Positions 18,649 through 27,810 are shown, counted from the stretch's first letter. The stretch: 64,000 nt of DNA from Planobispora rosea (GCF_014648175.1 NZ_BMQP01000032.1:1-64000); one strand, 5' to 3'. Notes: a model not told the origin generated them from the sequence alone. Program-made: numbers and translations.

Positions 18649-19093
18649 GACTGGGAGGGTGACCGTTGAGAACAGCCCTCCCGCGTGGAGCACCTCCATC
18701 ATCGTGCTGACCCTGGCACGGCGGGTCGAGACCGAGCTGAACACCGCGCTCGCGCCGCTGGACCTCACCGTCGGCAGGCTGGGGCTGCTCGGCCACATCG
18801 CCGGCGTGCCCGGCGCCTCCTTCAGCGATCTGGCCCGCATGTCGGGGATCACGGTCCAGAGCGTGCATTCCGCGGTGAAGGCGCTCGTGAAGGCGGGGCT
18901 GGTGCACGATCGCACCGCGCGCGCCGGGTCGGCGTCGACGATCGAGGTCACCCCCGAGGGCGCCCGCCTGCTGGAGTCCGCCAGGAAGGTGGTCGCGGAG
19001 GCCGACGAGCGGCTCTTCGGCCCGGCGGCGGACCCGGTCCAGCAACGCGTGGGCCGGGCCGTCCGGCGCGCCTTCCACGGTGAAGACGTGTGA
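18641..19093 (+). CDS. MarR-family transcriptional regulator
   Basis: About 144-150 residues with the winged helix-turn-helix of MarR proteins: GASFSDLARMSGITVQSVHS as helix-turn-helix, ALVKAGLVHDR and the wing TARAGSASTIEVTPEGARLL. The start is uncertain: GTG 18641 or GTG 18659; the latter touches the GGGAGG motif and so has almost no spacing. Its targets may be the upstream divergent membrane gene or the TTCAGG-repeat promoter 30 bases after its stop. Confidence 0.85.
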   Translation: MRETGRVTVENSPPAWSTSIIVLTLARRVETELNTALAPLDLTVGRLGLLGHIAGVPGASFSDLARMSGITVQSVHSAVKALVKAGLVHDRTARAGSASTIEVTPEGARLLESARKVVAEADERLFGPAADPVQQRVGRAVRRAFHGEDV

Positions 19094-19121
19094 CCTGGGG
19101 TTTTCCGGGATCTCCCACCCG

Positions 19122-19170
19122 ACCTTCAGGGCGCCTGAAGCATCGGTTAGGCTTCAGCGAACCTGAAGGT
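19122..19170 (+). promoter_or_regulatory. Palindromic TTCAGG operator cluster
   Basis: Two inverted repeats occur just before the 148-residue membrane protein: CTTCAGG-GCG-CCTGAAG at 19124-19140 and CTTCAG-CGAAC-CTGAAG at 19152-19168, with outer ACCTTCAGG/CCTGAAGGT symmetry across the cluster. They probably bind a dimeric regulator, the adjacent MarR protein being the first candidate. Confidence 0.6.
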
Positions 19171-19183
19171 AGGAGGAGATCCC

Positions 19184-19630
19184 ATGGACCACGCCCTCTT
19201 GGCGGTGCACGTGCTCGCCGCCATCGTCTTCGTCGGCGGCTCGGCCGTCGCGGCGAGCCTCTTCCCCCGCTACGCGCCCCTCGCCACCACGACCGGCACG
19301 GGTGAGCGGAACCCGGCCGTGGCCGCCGCCCTGCACCGCATCACCGGCGGCTACACGGCCTTCGCCCTCATCGTCCCGGCGGCCGGGATCGCACTGGCCC
19401 TCGTCCAGGGACGGATGGGGGAGATCTGGATCACCGTGTCGATGATCCTCACCGCTCTCGCGGGCCTGCTGCTCGCCACGCAGATCCATCCGCGCCAGCG
19501 GGAGGCGCTCTCCTCCCCGGACGACGGCCGGAGGCTGCGGACGCTGAGCATGCTCGCCGGCGTCTACAACCTGGTGTGGGCGGCCGTCGTGGTCATCATG
19601 ATCGTCCGGCCGGGATCGGCGGCGGCATGA
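19184..19630 (+). CDS. Four-helix membrane protein (DUF2269-like)
   Basis: A 148-residue protein with four hydrophobic segments, beginning MDHALLAVHVLAAIVFVGGSAVAASLFPRY, an N-terminal pattern seen in DUF2269-type and CopD-like membrane proteins. ATG 19184 has a TAGGAGGAG site. Its stop overlaps the next gene by ATGA. Together with the next two genes it forms a translationally coupled operon behind the TTCAGG operators. Function unknown. Confidence 0.7.
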   Translation: MDHALLAVHVLAAIVFVGGSAVAASLFPRYAPLATTTGTGERNPAVAAALHRITGGYTAFALIVPAAGIALALVQGRMGEIWITVSMILTALAGLLLATQIHPRQREALSSPDDGRRLRTLSMLAGVYNLVWAAVVVIMIVRPGSAAA

Positions 19631-19908
19631 CCGGCGTACGCGTCCTGCGGATCGCGGCCACCGCCGAGGCCGTCTCCATCACCGTCCTGCTCGCGAACCT
19701 GCTCACGATCCACGCCAAGACGATCACAAGCGTCACCGGTCCGCTGCACGGACTCGCCTACGTGACCGTGATCGCCACCGCGTCGATGGCGCAGACCACC
19801 ACCGGCGCGCGCCGGCTCGCCCTCCTGCCGGGCGTCGGCGGGCTCCTGGCCCTCCGCCGGCTCCGGTCCCGGCCCCCGACCCGCACCGACGAGGAGAACA
19901 CCCGTTGA
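19627..19908 (+). CDS. Small membrane protein (DUF3817-like)
   Basis: A 93-residue protein with two to three hydrophobic segments; the N-terminus TGVRVLRIAATAEAVSITVL resembles the DUF3817 start (a helix with RxxAxxEAxS). It begins with ATGA overlap and ends in an overlap with the downstream TTG start. The C-terminus is basic and polar (RLRSRPPTRTDEENTR). Function unknown. Confidence 0.55.
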   Translation: MTGVRVLRIAATAEAVSITVLLANLLTIHAKTITSVTGPLHGLAYVTVIATASMAQTTTGARRLALLPGVGGLLALRRLRSRPPTRTDEENTR

Positions 19909-20591
19909 GCACCCACGACATGAGCGCCTACGACGACCTGCCTCTTCCCCGCACCGACCTCGCCCTGAGCGCCATGCGGCTCGCCCGGGACATCGAGCAT
20001 CCGGCGATCTTCAATCACAGCATGCGCACCTACCTGTTCGGCCGGTCCATCGGCGAGCAGCAGGGCCTGCGGCCCGACCTCGACTACGACGACGAGCTGC
20101 TGTTCCTGGGCTGCGTCCTGCACGACGCCGGTCTCAGCGACCAGGGCGACGGCGAGCAGCGATTCGACGTCGACGGCGCCGATCTCGCCGCCCGCTTCCT
20201 CGGCGAGCAGGGGGTGTCCCCGGAGAGGATCGAGGTCGTGTGGGACGCGATAGCCCTGCACCTGTGCCATGAGATCGCCCTGCGCAAGCGGCCCGAGATC
20301 GCGCTGGTGACGGCCGGGGCCGGCTTCGACCTCAGCGCCGACGGGCCGTACACCCTCCCGGCCGGATACGCCGACCGCGTCCACGCGGCGCTGCCCCGCC
20401 TGCACGCCGCCGCCGTGCTGTTCGACGCGGTCGTCGGCCAGGCGCTCACCAAGCCGCACAAGGCTCCGCCGTACACCCTGCCCGGCGAGTTCCTCCGCCA
20501 GCACACCGGCCGGGACTGGCCGACCTGGCGGCAGCTGATGGACCTGCCGGCCGGCTGGCACGACTACGACGGCTACCGGCCGGCCCGATGA
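19905..20591 (+). CDS. HD-domain phosphohydrolase-like protein
   Basis: A 228-residue protein with an HD-type metal site: HSMRTYLFG, then the LGCVLHDAGL motif (HD doublet) and later HLCHE. The order matches cyanamide-hydratase-like or general HD-domain hydrolases. It starts at TTG 19905 overlapping the preceding stop. It is the last gene of the small operon. The substrate is not predictable. Confidence 0.8.
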   Translation: MSTHDMSAYDDLPLPRTDLALSAMRLARDIEHPAIFNHSMRTYLFGRSIGEQQGLRPDLDYDDELLFLGCVLHDAGLSDQGDGEQRFDVDGADLAARFLGEQGVSPERIEVVWDAIALHLCHEIALRKRPEIALVTAGAGFDLSADGPYTLPAGYADRVHAALPRLHAAAVLFDAVVGQALTKPHKAPPYTLPGEFLRQHTGRDWPTWRQLMDLPAGWHDYDGYRPAR

Positions 20592-20667
20592 GTCCTCCCC
20601 GTCTGATCACCTCTGCCCCGGTGATCCCTGAGCATCCGGAACCTGCGGGGGCGGGACCGGGAGCCAG

Positions 20668-20708
20668 GACTCGTGAGACGGGACTCGTGAGGCGGGACTC
20701 GTGAGACG
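20668..20708 (+). repeat. 14-bp tandem repeat, three copies
   Basis: GACTCGTGAGRCGG is repeated about three times with exact 14-base period immediately before the ATG at 20709. It occupies the position where the ribosome binding site should be, and no separate Shine-Dalgarno sequence is seen. Confidence 0.8.
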
Positions 20709-21275
20709 ATGGGCGGCATCATGCGCGCCCGTCTCCCGCTCCGCCTCATGCGCTCGGCCGCCTTCTCGGCCGTCTGCGTGACGCTCGCCGTCCTCGGCCA
20801 CCGAGCCGCGGGCGGTGCGGGGCCGGAGCCCTGGGCGGTGGCCGCGGGGACGGCGGCGGTCGCGGCCACGGCGGCGGCGCTGGCCGGGCGCGAGCGCTCG
20901 GCCACGACCGTCGGCATCACGCTCGCGGGCCTGCAACTGCTCCTGCACGAACTGTTCGCCCCCGGCGGCCCGTCCGCGATCATCCCGCACGGACACGGGC
21001 AGGGACAGGGGCTCGGTGAGAGCCTGGGCATGATCTTGGCCCACCTCACCGCCACGCTGATGACCGGATGGTGGCTGGCCCGGGGCGAGAGCGCGCTGTG
21101 GACGCTGCTGCGCACGGCCGGGACCCGCCTCGGCGCGGCCTTCCGGCTCCTGGCGGTCCCCGCGGCGCCCCTCGCCCCGCGGCCGCTCCCCCTTCTCCGC
21201 GCCGCGGCCGTCCCCGCCCGGCGCCTTCTCCTGCACGCCGTCGGCCGGCGCGGTCCTCCGCTTCCCGCCGCCTGA
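20709..21275 (+). CDS. Hypothetical membrane protein upstream of ycnI-like gene
   Basis: A 188-residue Ala-rich protein with about four hydrophobic segments, a His-containing loop (IIPHGHGQGQGLGES) and an Arg/Pro-rich C-terminus. It resembles the membrane proteins often found next to YcnI/DUF1775 genes in actinobacteria, and indeed such a gene follows 90 bases later. A role in copper handling is inference from context and the HGHG loop. The ATG at 20709 follows a triplicated 14-bp sequence. Confidence 0.65.
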   Translation: MGGIMRARLPLRLMRSAAFSAVCVTLAVLGHRAAGGAGPEPWAVAAGTAAVAATAAALAGRERSATTVGITLAGLQLLLHELFAPGGPSAIIPHGHGQGQGLGESLGMILAHLTATLMTGWWLARGESALWTLLRTAGTRLGAAFRLLAVPAAPLAPRPLPLLRAAAVPARRLLLHAVGRRGPPLPAA

Positions 21276-21365
21276 CGCCGTCCCCTCACCGGAGCCGCCC
21301 CGCCGCGATCGCCGGCGCCCGCGCGTACCCGGTCGATCTCATACGCCCTGAAGTGGAGAACTCGC

Positions 21366-22181
21366 ATGCCTCCTTCCCCCGCCTCTTCCCCCGCCTCCCT
21401 TTCCGTGCTGTGCCGCCGCGCCGCCGTCGCCGCCACGGGCGCCGCCGCCCTCGTCCTGGGCCTGGCCACGCCCGCCCTCGCGCACGTCACCGTCAACCCC
21501 GGCAGCGCCGAGCAGGGCGGCTTCACCAAGGTCGCCTTCCGGGTGCCCAACGAGCGTGACGACGCCTCGACGAACAAGCTGGAGATCTCCCTGCCCACCG
21601 ACCGTCCGCTGGCGTTCGTCACGGTCAAGCCGGTTCCCGGCTGGGAGGTCGAGGTGACGGAGAGCAAGCTCGACAAGCCCGTCACCACGGAGTACGGCGA
21701 GCTGACCGAGGCGGTCACGAAGATCACCTGGTCCGGCGGGGAGATCGGGCCCGGCCAGTTCCAGGAGTTCGAGGTGTCGATGGGCGTGCTGCCCGACGAC
21801 ACCGACCACCTCGTCTTCCCCGCCACCCAGACCTACACCGGCGGCGAGGTGGTGAAGTGGGACGACGAGCCGGCGGCCGACGGCTCCGAGCCGGAGCACC
21901 CGGCCCCGGTCCTGAAGCTGACGCCCCCCTCCGCCGAGGGAGGCCACGGCGGCGGCCACTCGTCCGTCTCCGCCTCTCCCGCCCCGGCCGCCGCGCCGTC
22001 GGTGGCGCCGGTCGCGCACTCCGGGGCGGCGTCCTCGGACGGCACCGCCCGGCTGCTGGGCGCCGGCGGCCTGCTCGCCGGGCTGGCCGGCGTCGTGATC
22101 GGTGTGCTCGGCCTGCGCCGCGGGAGCCGTACGGCCCAGGCGGGGACGGCCGGGGAGGAGAACCCGGCCGTCCCGGCGTAG
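21366..22181 (+). CDS. YcnI-like (DUF1775) secreted copper-associated protein
   Basis: A 271-residue exported protein. A signal peptide (AAVAATGAAALVLGLATPAL) ends at ALA-HVTVNP, leaving the N-terminal His that binds copper in YcnI domains. The domain continues with GGFTKVAFRVPNERDDASTN, the VTVKPVPGWEVEV strand and ITWSGGEIGPGQFQEFEVS, all characteristic. A Pro/Ala linker and one C-terminal transmembrane helix (LLGAGGLLAGLAGVVIGVLG) anchor it. It is probably co-transcribed with the preceding membrane protein. Confidence 0.9.
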   Translation: MPPSPASSPASLSVLCRRAAVAATGAAALVLGLATPALAHVTVNPGSAEQGGFTKVAFRVPNERDDASTNKLEISLPTDRPLAFVTVKPVPGWEVEVTESKLDKPVTTEYGELTEAVTKITWSGGEIGPGQFQEFEVSMGVLPDDTDHLVFPATQTYTGGEVVKWDDEPAADGSEPEHPAPVLKLTPPSAEGGHGGGHSSVSASPAPAAAPSVAPVAHSGAASSDGTARLLGAGGLLAGLAGVVIGVLGLRRGSRTAQAGTAGEENPAVPA

Positions 22182-22233
22182 GGCGGCTCCCCGGCCCCTC
22201 TCCCGGCCGGGGGAGGCGGCCCGCCGGTCCGGT

Positions 22234-23259
22234 TCAGGAGGTGATGTCCTTGCCGGTGAAGCGGGCCCAGGCGATCGAGCCGAAGATCGCCGTGTAGGCG
22301 GCGAAGACGAGCAGGCCCTGCCCCATCTCTGCGGTGGCGACCGGGTCGCGCAGGACGCCGTCGAACCCGTTCCACCACTGCGGCAGCAGGTACGGGTGGA
22401 GCCAGGACAGCTGCGGGACCACGCTGAGGACCTGGGTGACGATCACCGCCACCACCGTCGCGGCGATGGCGCCGATCGCCGCCTCGGTCAGGGTGGACAG
22501 GGCCAGGGCGACCGCGGCCAGGGCGGCCATCCCCGCCGTGACGTAGAGCACGACCAGGCCGATCCTGAGCAGGCCCTCGGCGAAGGAGATCGTCGTCCCC
22601 GACAGCAGGGTGATCGGCCCGGCCGGGAACAGCGCCAGGCCGATCACCAGCGCCGACACCGCGATCACGCTGACGGCCGCCAGGCAGAACAGGACCGCGT
22701 TGCCGTACTTGACGGCCAGCAGGCGTGTCCGGCCCGCCGGTGCGGTGAGCAGGTAGCGCAGCGTACCGGCGCCCGCCTCACCGGCGACCGCGTCGCCGGC
22801 GACCACCGCGACGGCGACCGGGAGCATGAGCTGGACCAGCAGGGAGAGCGCGGCGAAAGTGAGGAAGAGCCCGTTCCCGGCGACCTGAGCGAAGATCGCC
22901 CCGCCGTTCCCCGGCCCGTCCGCAGCCCCGGCCGCGAGGGGCTCGGCGAACAGCCGCATCACGACGCCGATCAGCACCGGGATGGCCGCGAGGACGGCCA
23001 GCACGGCGAGGTTACGCGGTCGCCGGAAGGTCAGCCCGGCCTCCGAGCCGAGCAACCGCCACCAGGCGCGCAGCGCCCCCGGCGGGCGGGAGGCGGGCGC
23101 CTGTTCCCGTGCTCCGGCGGAGAGCCCGCCCGGGACCGCGCGGAGTCCCGCCCCTCCGGAGGATCTCTCCGGCACGGCGGCGGGTCCGCTCCCGGCCGTG
23201 GCTCCCTTCCCGGCGGGCTCCGCCTCGGTCACGATTCCCGTCCCGTCAACCGTCGACAT
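22234..23259 (-). CDS. ABC-2 type transporter permease
   Basis: A 341-residue protein with an N-terminal 60-residue polar Ala/Gly/Pro region, then six hydrophobic segments in the ABC-2 pattern, with GDAVAGEAGAGTLRYLLTAPAGRTRLLAVKY in the first cytoplasmic loop (split here as GDAVAGEAGAGTLRYLL then TAPAGR). Its ATG overlaps the end of the ATPase gene by 14 bases, so the two are coupled. Substrate unknown. Confidence 0.88.
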   Translation of the reverse strand: MSTVDGTGIVTEAEPAGKGATAGSGPAAVPERSSGGAGLRAVPGGLSAGAREQAPASRPPGALRAWWRLLGSEAGLTFRRPRNLAVLAVLAAIPVLIGVVMRLFAEPLAAGAADGPGNGGAIFAQVAGNGLFLTFAALSLLVQLMLPVAVAVVAGDAVAGEAGAGTLRYLLTAPAGRTRLLAVKYGNAVLFCLAAVSVIAVSALVIGLALFPAGPITLLSGTTISFAEGLLRIGLVVLYVTAGMAALAAVALALSTLTEAAIGAIAATVVAVIVTQVLSVVPQLSWLHPYLLPQWWNGFDGVLRDPVATAEMGQGLLVFAAYTAIFGSIAWARFTGKDITS

Positions 23260-24202
23260 CGAAACCCTCCCCGGTCAGGCCCACGAACACGTCCTCCAGG
23301 CTCGGCCGGCGCACGGCCAGCCCGCGTACGGCGACGCCCGCGGCCACCAGCGCGGCGGTGATCCGCTCGGGGGCCACCGCGCCCAGCTCGGCGCCGGCCT
23401 CCCCGTCCCCGGTCCGGACCCCGGCCAGCCCGAGACCGGCCAGCACCGACGCCGCCTCCGCGGTGTCCGGGGTCTCCACCCGGACCACAGCCGTCTCCCC
23501 CGCGTTCAGCTCCCGCAGCTCGGCGAGGGATCCCTGGGCGACCAGGCGCCCGGTGCGCATGACGCCGAGATGCGTGCACATCTGCTCGACCTCGGCGAGC
23601 AGATGCGAGGAGACGAACACGGTCGTCCCGTCGGCGGCGATCTCCTTCACCAGCGCCCGTACCTCGCGGGTGCCCTGCGGGTCCAGGCCGTTGGTCGGCT
23701 CGTCGAGGACCAGCAGCTCCCTCGGGCCGAGCAGCGCGGCGGCGATGGCCAGCCGCTGGCGCATGCCCAGCGAGTAGGCCCGGTACCGTTTGCGGGCCGC
23801 CGCGGACAGCCCGACCCGTTCCAGGGCCAGCGCGATCCGCCGGGAGGCGGTCCGCGGGTCGGCCGCCGGGTCGGCGGCGTCGTAGCGGCGCAGGTTCGCC
23901 TCACCCGACAGGTAGGGGTAGAACGCCGGCCCCTCGACCAGCGCCCCCACCCGGGGCAGCGCGGCGGGGATCCCGCCGGGCATCGGCGCGCCGAGCAGCT
24001 CCCAGGCGCCCCCGGTCGGGGTGACGAGGCCGAGCAGCATGCGGATGGTCGTGGTCTTCCCCGAGCCGTTCGGACCGAGGAAGCCGAAGACCGACCCGCG
24101 CGGCACGGACAGATGGAGATCGTCCACGGCCACCTGGCCGCCGCGGAAGCGCTTGGTCAGCCCGCGGGTGACGATCGAGTGGTCTCCGGCTCCCGTCGTC
24201 AC
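23246..24202 (-). CDS. ABC transporter ATP-binding protein
   Basis: A 318-residue ATPase with Walker A FLGPNGSGKTTTIRML, signature YSLGMRQRLAIAAAL and Walker B LLVLDEPTNGLD, plus a C-terminal regulatory domain of about 90 residues. It starts at GTG 24202, overlapping the stop of the LolA-like gene, and overlaps the permease downstream. The three genes form one operon, as seen in many actinobacteria next to an OmpR two-component system. Confidence 0.93.
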   Translation of the reverse strand: MTTGAGDHSIVTRGLTKRFRGGQVAVDDLHLSVPRGSVFGFLGPNGSGKTTTIRMLLGLVTPTGGAWELLGAPMPGGIPAALPRVGALVEGPAFYPYLSGEANLRRYDAADPAADPRTASRRIALALERVGLSAAARKRYRAYSLGMRQRLAIAAALLGPRELLVLDEPTNGLDPQGTREVRALVKEIAADGTTVFVSSHLLAEVEQMCTHLGVMRTGRLVAQGSLAELRELNAGETAVVRVETPDTAEAASVLAGLGLAGVRTGDGEAGAELGAVAPERITAALVAAGVAVRGLAVRRPSLEDVFVGLTGEGFDVDG

Positions 24203-25413
24203 CGCCCGGCCACCTCGACCAGCTTCTCCGGGGTGACCGCGCCGACGAGCAGACGCCCGTCATCGGTCAGCAGGGCGGAGACCAGCTTGGTCCGGACGAC
24301 CTTGCCGCTGCCCCACGGCCCGCTGACCGGGGTGGCGGCCTCCAGCAGCGCGTCGGCCGCCGCACCGCTCGCGTCCTCCTGACCGCCCTGACCCTGCCGC
24401 CCCGCACCCTGACCCGGGACCTGGCCCCTGAGGTCCTGCTCGGAGAAGGGCATCACCGCGACCGTGGTCCAGCCCTCGCCGACGGTCTTCAGGCCGTCGG
24501 CGAGCCTCTCGCCCTTCTCCTGGCGGGCCTGCGCCTCGGTGTCCGCCTTCTCGACGAGCTCGTCCAGCGACTGTTCCTTCACCGTGGCGCCGGGCGGCGG
24601 GGTGAAGGTGAAGTTCTCCGGGGCGGGCGGGGTGAAGCTCACCGAGGTGAAGCCGATCTCGAAGGCGGGCTCCGCCGCGCTCCTGGCGTAGACCTGGACC
24701 CGGAGCGGGACGAAGGTCTCCCCGTCGAGCGCCAGCTTCACCTCCTTGACCAGGGACGAGGCATCCCTCGGGGCGAGGGTGAGCTGGTAGGCGTCACGCC
24801 CTGCGACCTTCTCGCTGGAGGACACCCCGACGGCGGTGTCGGCGTCGGCCCGTCGCAGCACCTCCTCGGCGATCTGCTGCGGCGTGGTCGCCGTGGGCAG
24901 GGCCCCGGGGTGCGGGGTCGCGTTCCCGGGCGCGTTCTCCGCCTTCACCGAGCCCTTGATCCGGGTGGCCGTGCTGGAGTCGCTCTCCCAGAGCCACGCC
25001 TGGTCCCCGTTGACGATCAGGTCGGTCTCGCTCATCCGGCCGGGCATCGCCAGGCGGAACCTGTTCTCGCCGCCGTACCAGACCTTCAGCTCGTGGGAGC
25101 CGGTGAGCAGGGCGGCGGGCGAGGTGCCGCCCGTCCCCGACAGCTGGGGCAGCGCCGGGATGCCGAGGGAGGCGGTCTGCAGGACCGTGCCCGACATGGG
25201 CTCCGGTCCGGACTCCGCGGCTTTGAGCGCGTCGGCGAGCAGCCGCTCGGCGGTGCGCTCGGGCAGCACCGGGTCGCCCTGGACGGCGGCGATGACGGGT
25301 CCGGCCCCGATCGCCCCGGCGACCACCGCCACCGCGGCGATCGGCACCCCCCACCTCACGACGCGGCTCCCGCGCGCCGGTTCCCGTGTCCCTCGCTGTT
25401 GCTGTTCTGACAT
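24199..25413 (-). CDS. LolA-like/DUF2092-type secreted lipoprotein-sensing protein
   Basis: About 404 residues. An N-terminal transmembrane/signal segment (VVRWGVPIAAVAVVAGAIGAG) is followed by a LolA/MucB-like fold: MSGTVLQTASLGIP, then LKVWYGGENRFRLAMPGRMSETDLIVNGDQAWLWES split across two strands, and a C-terminal FTFTPPPGATVKE. Such proteins bind lipids or sense envelope state. ATG 25413 has a GAGGAG site and is preferred to the open frame up to 25449. It heads the operon with the ABC transporter and is divergent from the response regulator. Confidence 0.8.
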   Translation of the reverse strand: MSEQQQRGTREPARGSRVVRWGVPIAAVAVVAGAIGAGPVIAAVQGDPVLPERTAERLLADALKAAESGPEPMSGTVLQTASLGIPALPQLSGTGGTSPAALLTGSHELKVWYGGENRFRLAMPGRMSETDLIVNGDQAWLWESDSSTATRIKGSVKAENAPGNATPHPGALPTATTPQQIAEEVLRRADADTAVGVSSSEKVAGRDAYQLTLAPRDASSLVKEVKLALDGETFVPLRVQVYARSAAEPAFEIGFTSVSFTPPAPENFTFTPPPGATVKEQSLDELVEKADTEAQARQEKGERLADGLKTVGEGWTTVAVMPFSEQDLRGQVPGQGAGRQGQGGQEDASGAAADALLEAATPVSGPWGSGKVVRTKLVSALLTDDGRLLVGAVTPEKLVEVAGR

Positions 25414-25571
25414 GTCACTCCTCAACGGTATGCCGTCAATCCCTTCCATCCGCAGCCTGCGTGAACGCTCCTGTGCCGGAGCTGAGACAGACTGAGAGTG
25501 CCCACAGACTTCTCAGCCGGTTCTCAGCCGGACTGCCCGAAGATGGGAGCGACCAGGAAAGGGGGGCGGGG

Positions 25572-26246
25572 ATGCGGGTTCTCGTCGTGGAGGACGAGCG
25601 GCGGATGGCCGCGGCGCTCCAGCGCGGGCTGCAGGCCGAGGGGTTCGCCGTCGACCTCGCGCACGACGGCGAGGAGGGCCTGCACCTGGCCCGGCAGGGC
25701 GACTACGACGTGGTCGTGCTGGACATCATGTTGCCCAGGCTCTCCGGTTACAACGTGTGCAAGCAGTTGCGCGCCGAGGAGAACTGGGTGCCGATCCTGA
25801 TGTTGTCGGCCAAGGACGGCGAGTACGACATGGCCGACGGGCTCGACCTGGGCGCCGACGACTACCTGACCAAGCCGTTCTCCTACGTGGTGCTGGTGGC
25901 CAGGCTCCGGGCGCTGCTGCGGCGCGGCGCGAACCGGCGGCCGGCCGTGCTGCGGGCCGGGGACCTGTCCCTGGACCCGGCCCGGCGCAAGGTCGCCCGG
26001 GGTGACACGCCGGTGGAGCTGACTCCCCGGGAGTTCGCGCTGCTGGAGTACCTGATGCGCCGTCACGACGAGGTGGTGTCCAAGAGCGAGATCCTGGAGC
26101 ACGTCTGGGACACCTACGACACCGACCCCAATGTGGTGGAGGTCTACGTGGGCTACCTGCGCCGCAAGATCGACGCACCGTTCTCCCGCACCGCGCTGCA
26201 GACGGTCCGGGGCGCCGGATACCGGCTGGCCGGCGATGGCGGCTGA
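25572..26246 (+). CDS. OmpR-family response regulator
   Basis: A 224-residue two-component regulator. The receiver has the acidic pocket VVEDE, phospho-acceptor Asp51 in VVVLDIMLP and the Lys in YLTKPFSY; the C-terminal winged helix has ELTPREFALLEYLMRR and VYVGYLRRKID. It overlaps the sensor kinase gene by 11 bases. The divergent LolA-like/ABC operon, 158 bases away, is its most likely target. Confidence 0.95.
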   Translation: MRVLVVEDERRMAAALQRGLQAEGFAVDLAHDGEEGLHLARQGDYDVVVLDIMLPRLSGYNVCKQLRAEENWVPILMLSAKDGEYDMADGLDLGADDYLTKPFSYVVLVARLRALLRRGANRRPAVLRAGDLSLDPARRKVARGDTPVELTPREFALLEYLMRRHDEVVSKSEILEHVWDTYDTDPNVVEVYVGYLRRKIDAPFSRTALQTVRGAGYRLAGDGG

Positions 26247-27810
26247 GCCGGACGCCGGGCACGGGCGCCGTTCCCCCGAGCCCGATGCCCCCGAATCCGG
26301 CACTCCCGGGCGGCGTGCTTCCGGACGGTGGTGGCGCAGGGACGTCGGCGCCCGCCGTACCGCCGGGTGGTGGCGGCGCAAGAGCCTGCGTTTCCGGCTG
26401 ACCGCGGTCGCCTCGGCGGTGCTGGGCGTGGCGCTGGCCCTGTCGGCCTATGTGATGATCGACGTGCTCAGCCGGGCGCTGACCGCCACGATCGACGAGT
26501 CGATCTACCAGCGGGCCAGGGGGGTGGTCTCCCAGTCCGACGCCGGGCAGCTCCCGGCCGAGCTGACCTCGCCGGACGGCGTCCTGATCCAGGTGCTCGA
26601 CTCCTCCGGGCGCATCACCCACGCCACCACCGGAACCGACCGGCTGGTCCCGTTGCTGGACGCCGGGGAGCGGGCGGAGGCGGTCGCGGCCAAGCGGGCG
26701 GACTTCCTGTACGGCGGGCCGTACGGCATCCCGCACCTGCTGCGCGTGCGGGTGCTCAGCGCGGACGGCGGGAGGACGGTGATCGCGGCCCGGCCCTTCA
26801 GCGAGGTCCAGACGAGCATCAGCACCGCCGGGCACGTTCTCGTCGTCGGCACGCCGCTGCTGCTGGCGCTGCTCGCCGCGACCAGCTGGGTGATCATCGG
26901 CCGGACCCTGCGGCCCATCGCGGCGTTGCGCCGGGGCGCCGAGGAGATCACCGGTACCGCCCGCTCCCGGCGGCTGCCGGTCCCCGAGTCGCGCGACGAG
27001 GTGCACAGCCTGGCCACCACGCTCAACGCCATGCTGGACCGGCTGGAGCGGGCCGACGCCCGTCAGCGCGCCCTGGTCTCCGACGCCGCGCACGAGTTGC
27101 GCAGCCCGCTGGCCAGCATCAGGCTCCAGCTGGAGGTCGCGCTCGGCCACCCGGGCGGGCAGGACGACTGGCGGGAGACCGCCGAGGGCGTGCTGGAGGA
27201 CACCACGCGCCTGACCCGCCTGGCCGAGGACCTGCTCGCGCTGGCCCGCCTGGACGAGCGCGGCGGCGCGCTCGCCCGCCGGGAACCGGTCGAGCTGGAC
27301 CAGCTGGCCGCGCAGACGGTCGAGCGGTACGGCAAGGCCGTCGTGCTCCGGATCGGCGACGACGCCCACGCGGCCGGGAACGGCGCGAGCACCTCGGGGA
27401 CGGGCCCGGACGACGCCCGGGTGGCCGGGAACGGCGCGGGGACCCCGGGAGCGAGCCCGGACGGCGCGATCGTGGTGGCCGGGGACGCGCTGGATCTGGG
27501 GCGGGTCCTGGTCAACCTGGTCGACAACGCGCTGCGGCACACCGTGTCGCCGGTCGTGGTCGCGTTGCGGGCGGAGGGCGCGGACGCGGTGCTGACCGTC
27601 ACCGACGACGGGCCCGGCATCCCCGAGGCCGACCGGGAGCGGGTCTTCGACCGGTTCACCCGGCTGGACAGCGCGCGCAGCCGTGACGAGGGCGGGGCCG
27701 GGCTGGGCCTGGCGATCGTCCGGGAGACGGTCAACGCCCACGGCGGCGCGGTCCATCTGGAGGACGCGTCCCCGGGCCTGCGCGCGGTGGTGCGGCTCCC
27801 GCTGAGCTGA
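26236..27810 (+). CDS. Sensor histidine kinase
   Basis: A 524-residue membrane kinase. Two transmembrane helices (about residues 58-80 and 197-217) flank an extracytoplasmic sensor; a HAMP domain follows, then HisKA with phospho-acceptor His286 in SDAAHELRSPLASIRLQLEV and the ATPase with DNALRHT, DDGPGIP and GGAGLGLAIV. An internal duplicated Gly/Ala insert near residues 375-410 (GNGAS..GPDDA, GNGAG..SPDGA) is unusual. It is coupled to the response regulator by overlap. Confidence 0.95.
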   Translation: MAAEPDAGHGRRSPEPDAPESGTPGRRASGRWWRRDVGARRTAGWWRRKSLRFRLTAVASAVLGVALALSAYVMIDVLSRALTATIDESIYQRARGVVSQSDAGQLPAELTSPDGVLIQVLDSSGRITHATTGTDRLVPLLDAGERAEAVAAKRADFLYGGPYGIPHLLRVRVLSADGGRTVIAARPFSEVQTSISTAGHVLVVGTPLLLALLAATSWVIIGRTLRPIAALRRGAEEITGTARSRRLPVPESRDEVHSLATTLNAMLDRLERADARQRALVSDAAHELRSPLASIRLQLEVALGHPGGQDDWRETAEGVLEDTTRLTRLAEDLLALARLDERGGALARREPVELDQLAAQTVERYGKAVVLRIGDDAHAAGNGASTSGTGPDDARVAGNGAGTPGASPDGAIVVAGDALDLGRVLVNLVDNALRHTVSPVVVALRAEGADAVLTVTDDGPGIPEADRERVFDRFTRLDSARSRDEGGAGLGLAIVRETVNAHGGAVHLEDASPGLRAVVRLPLS

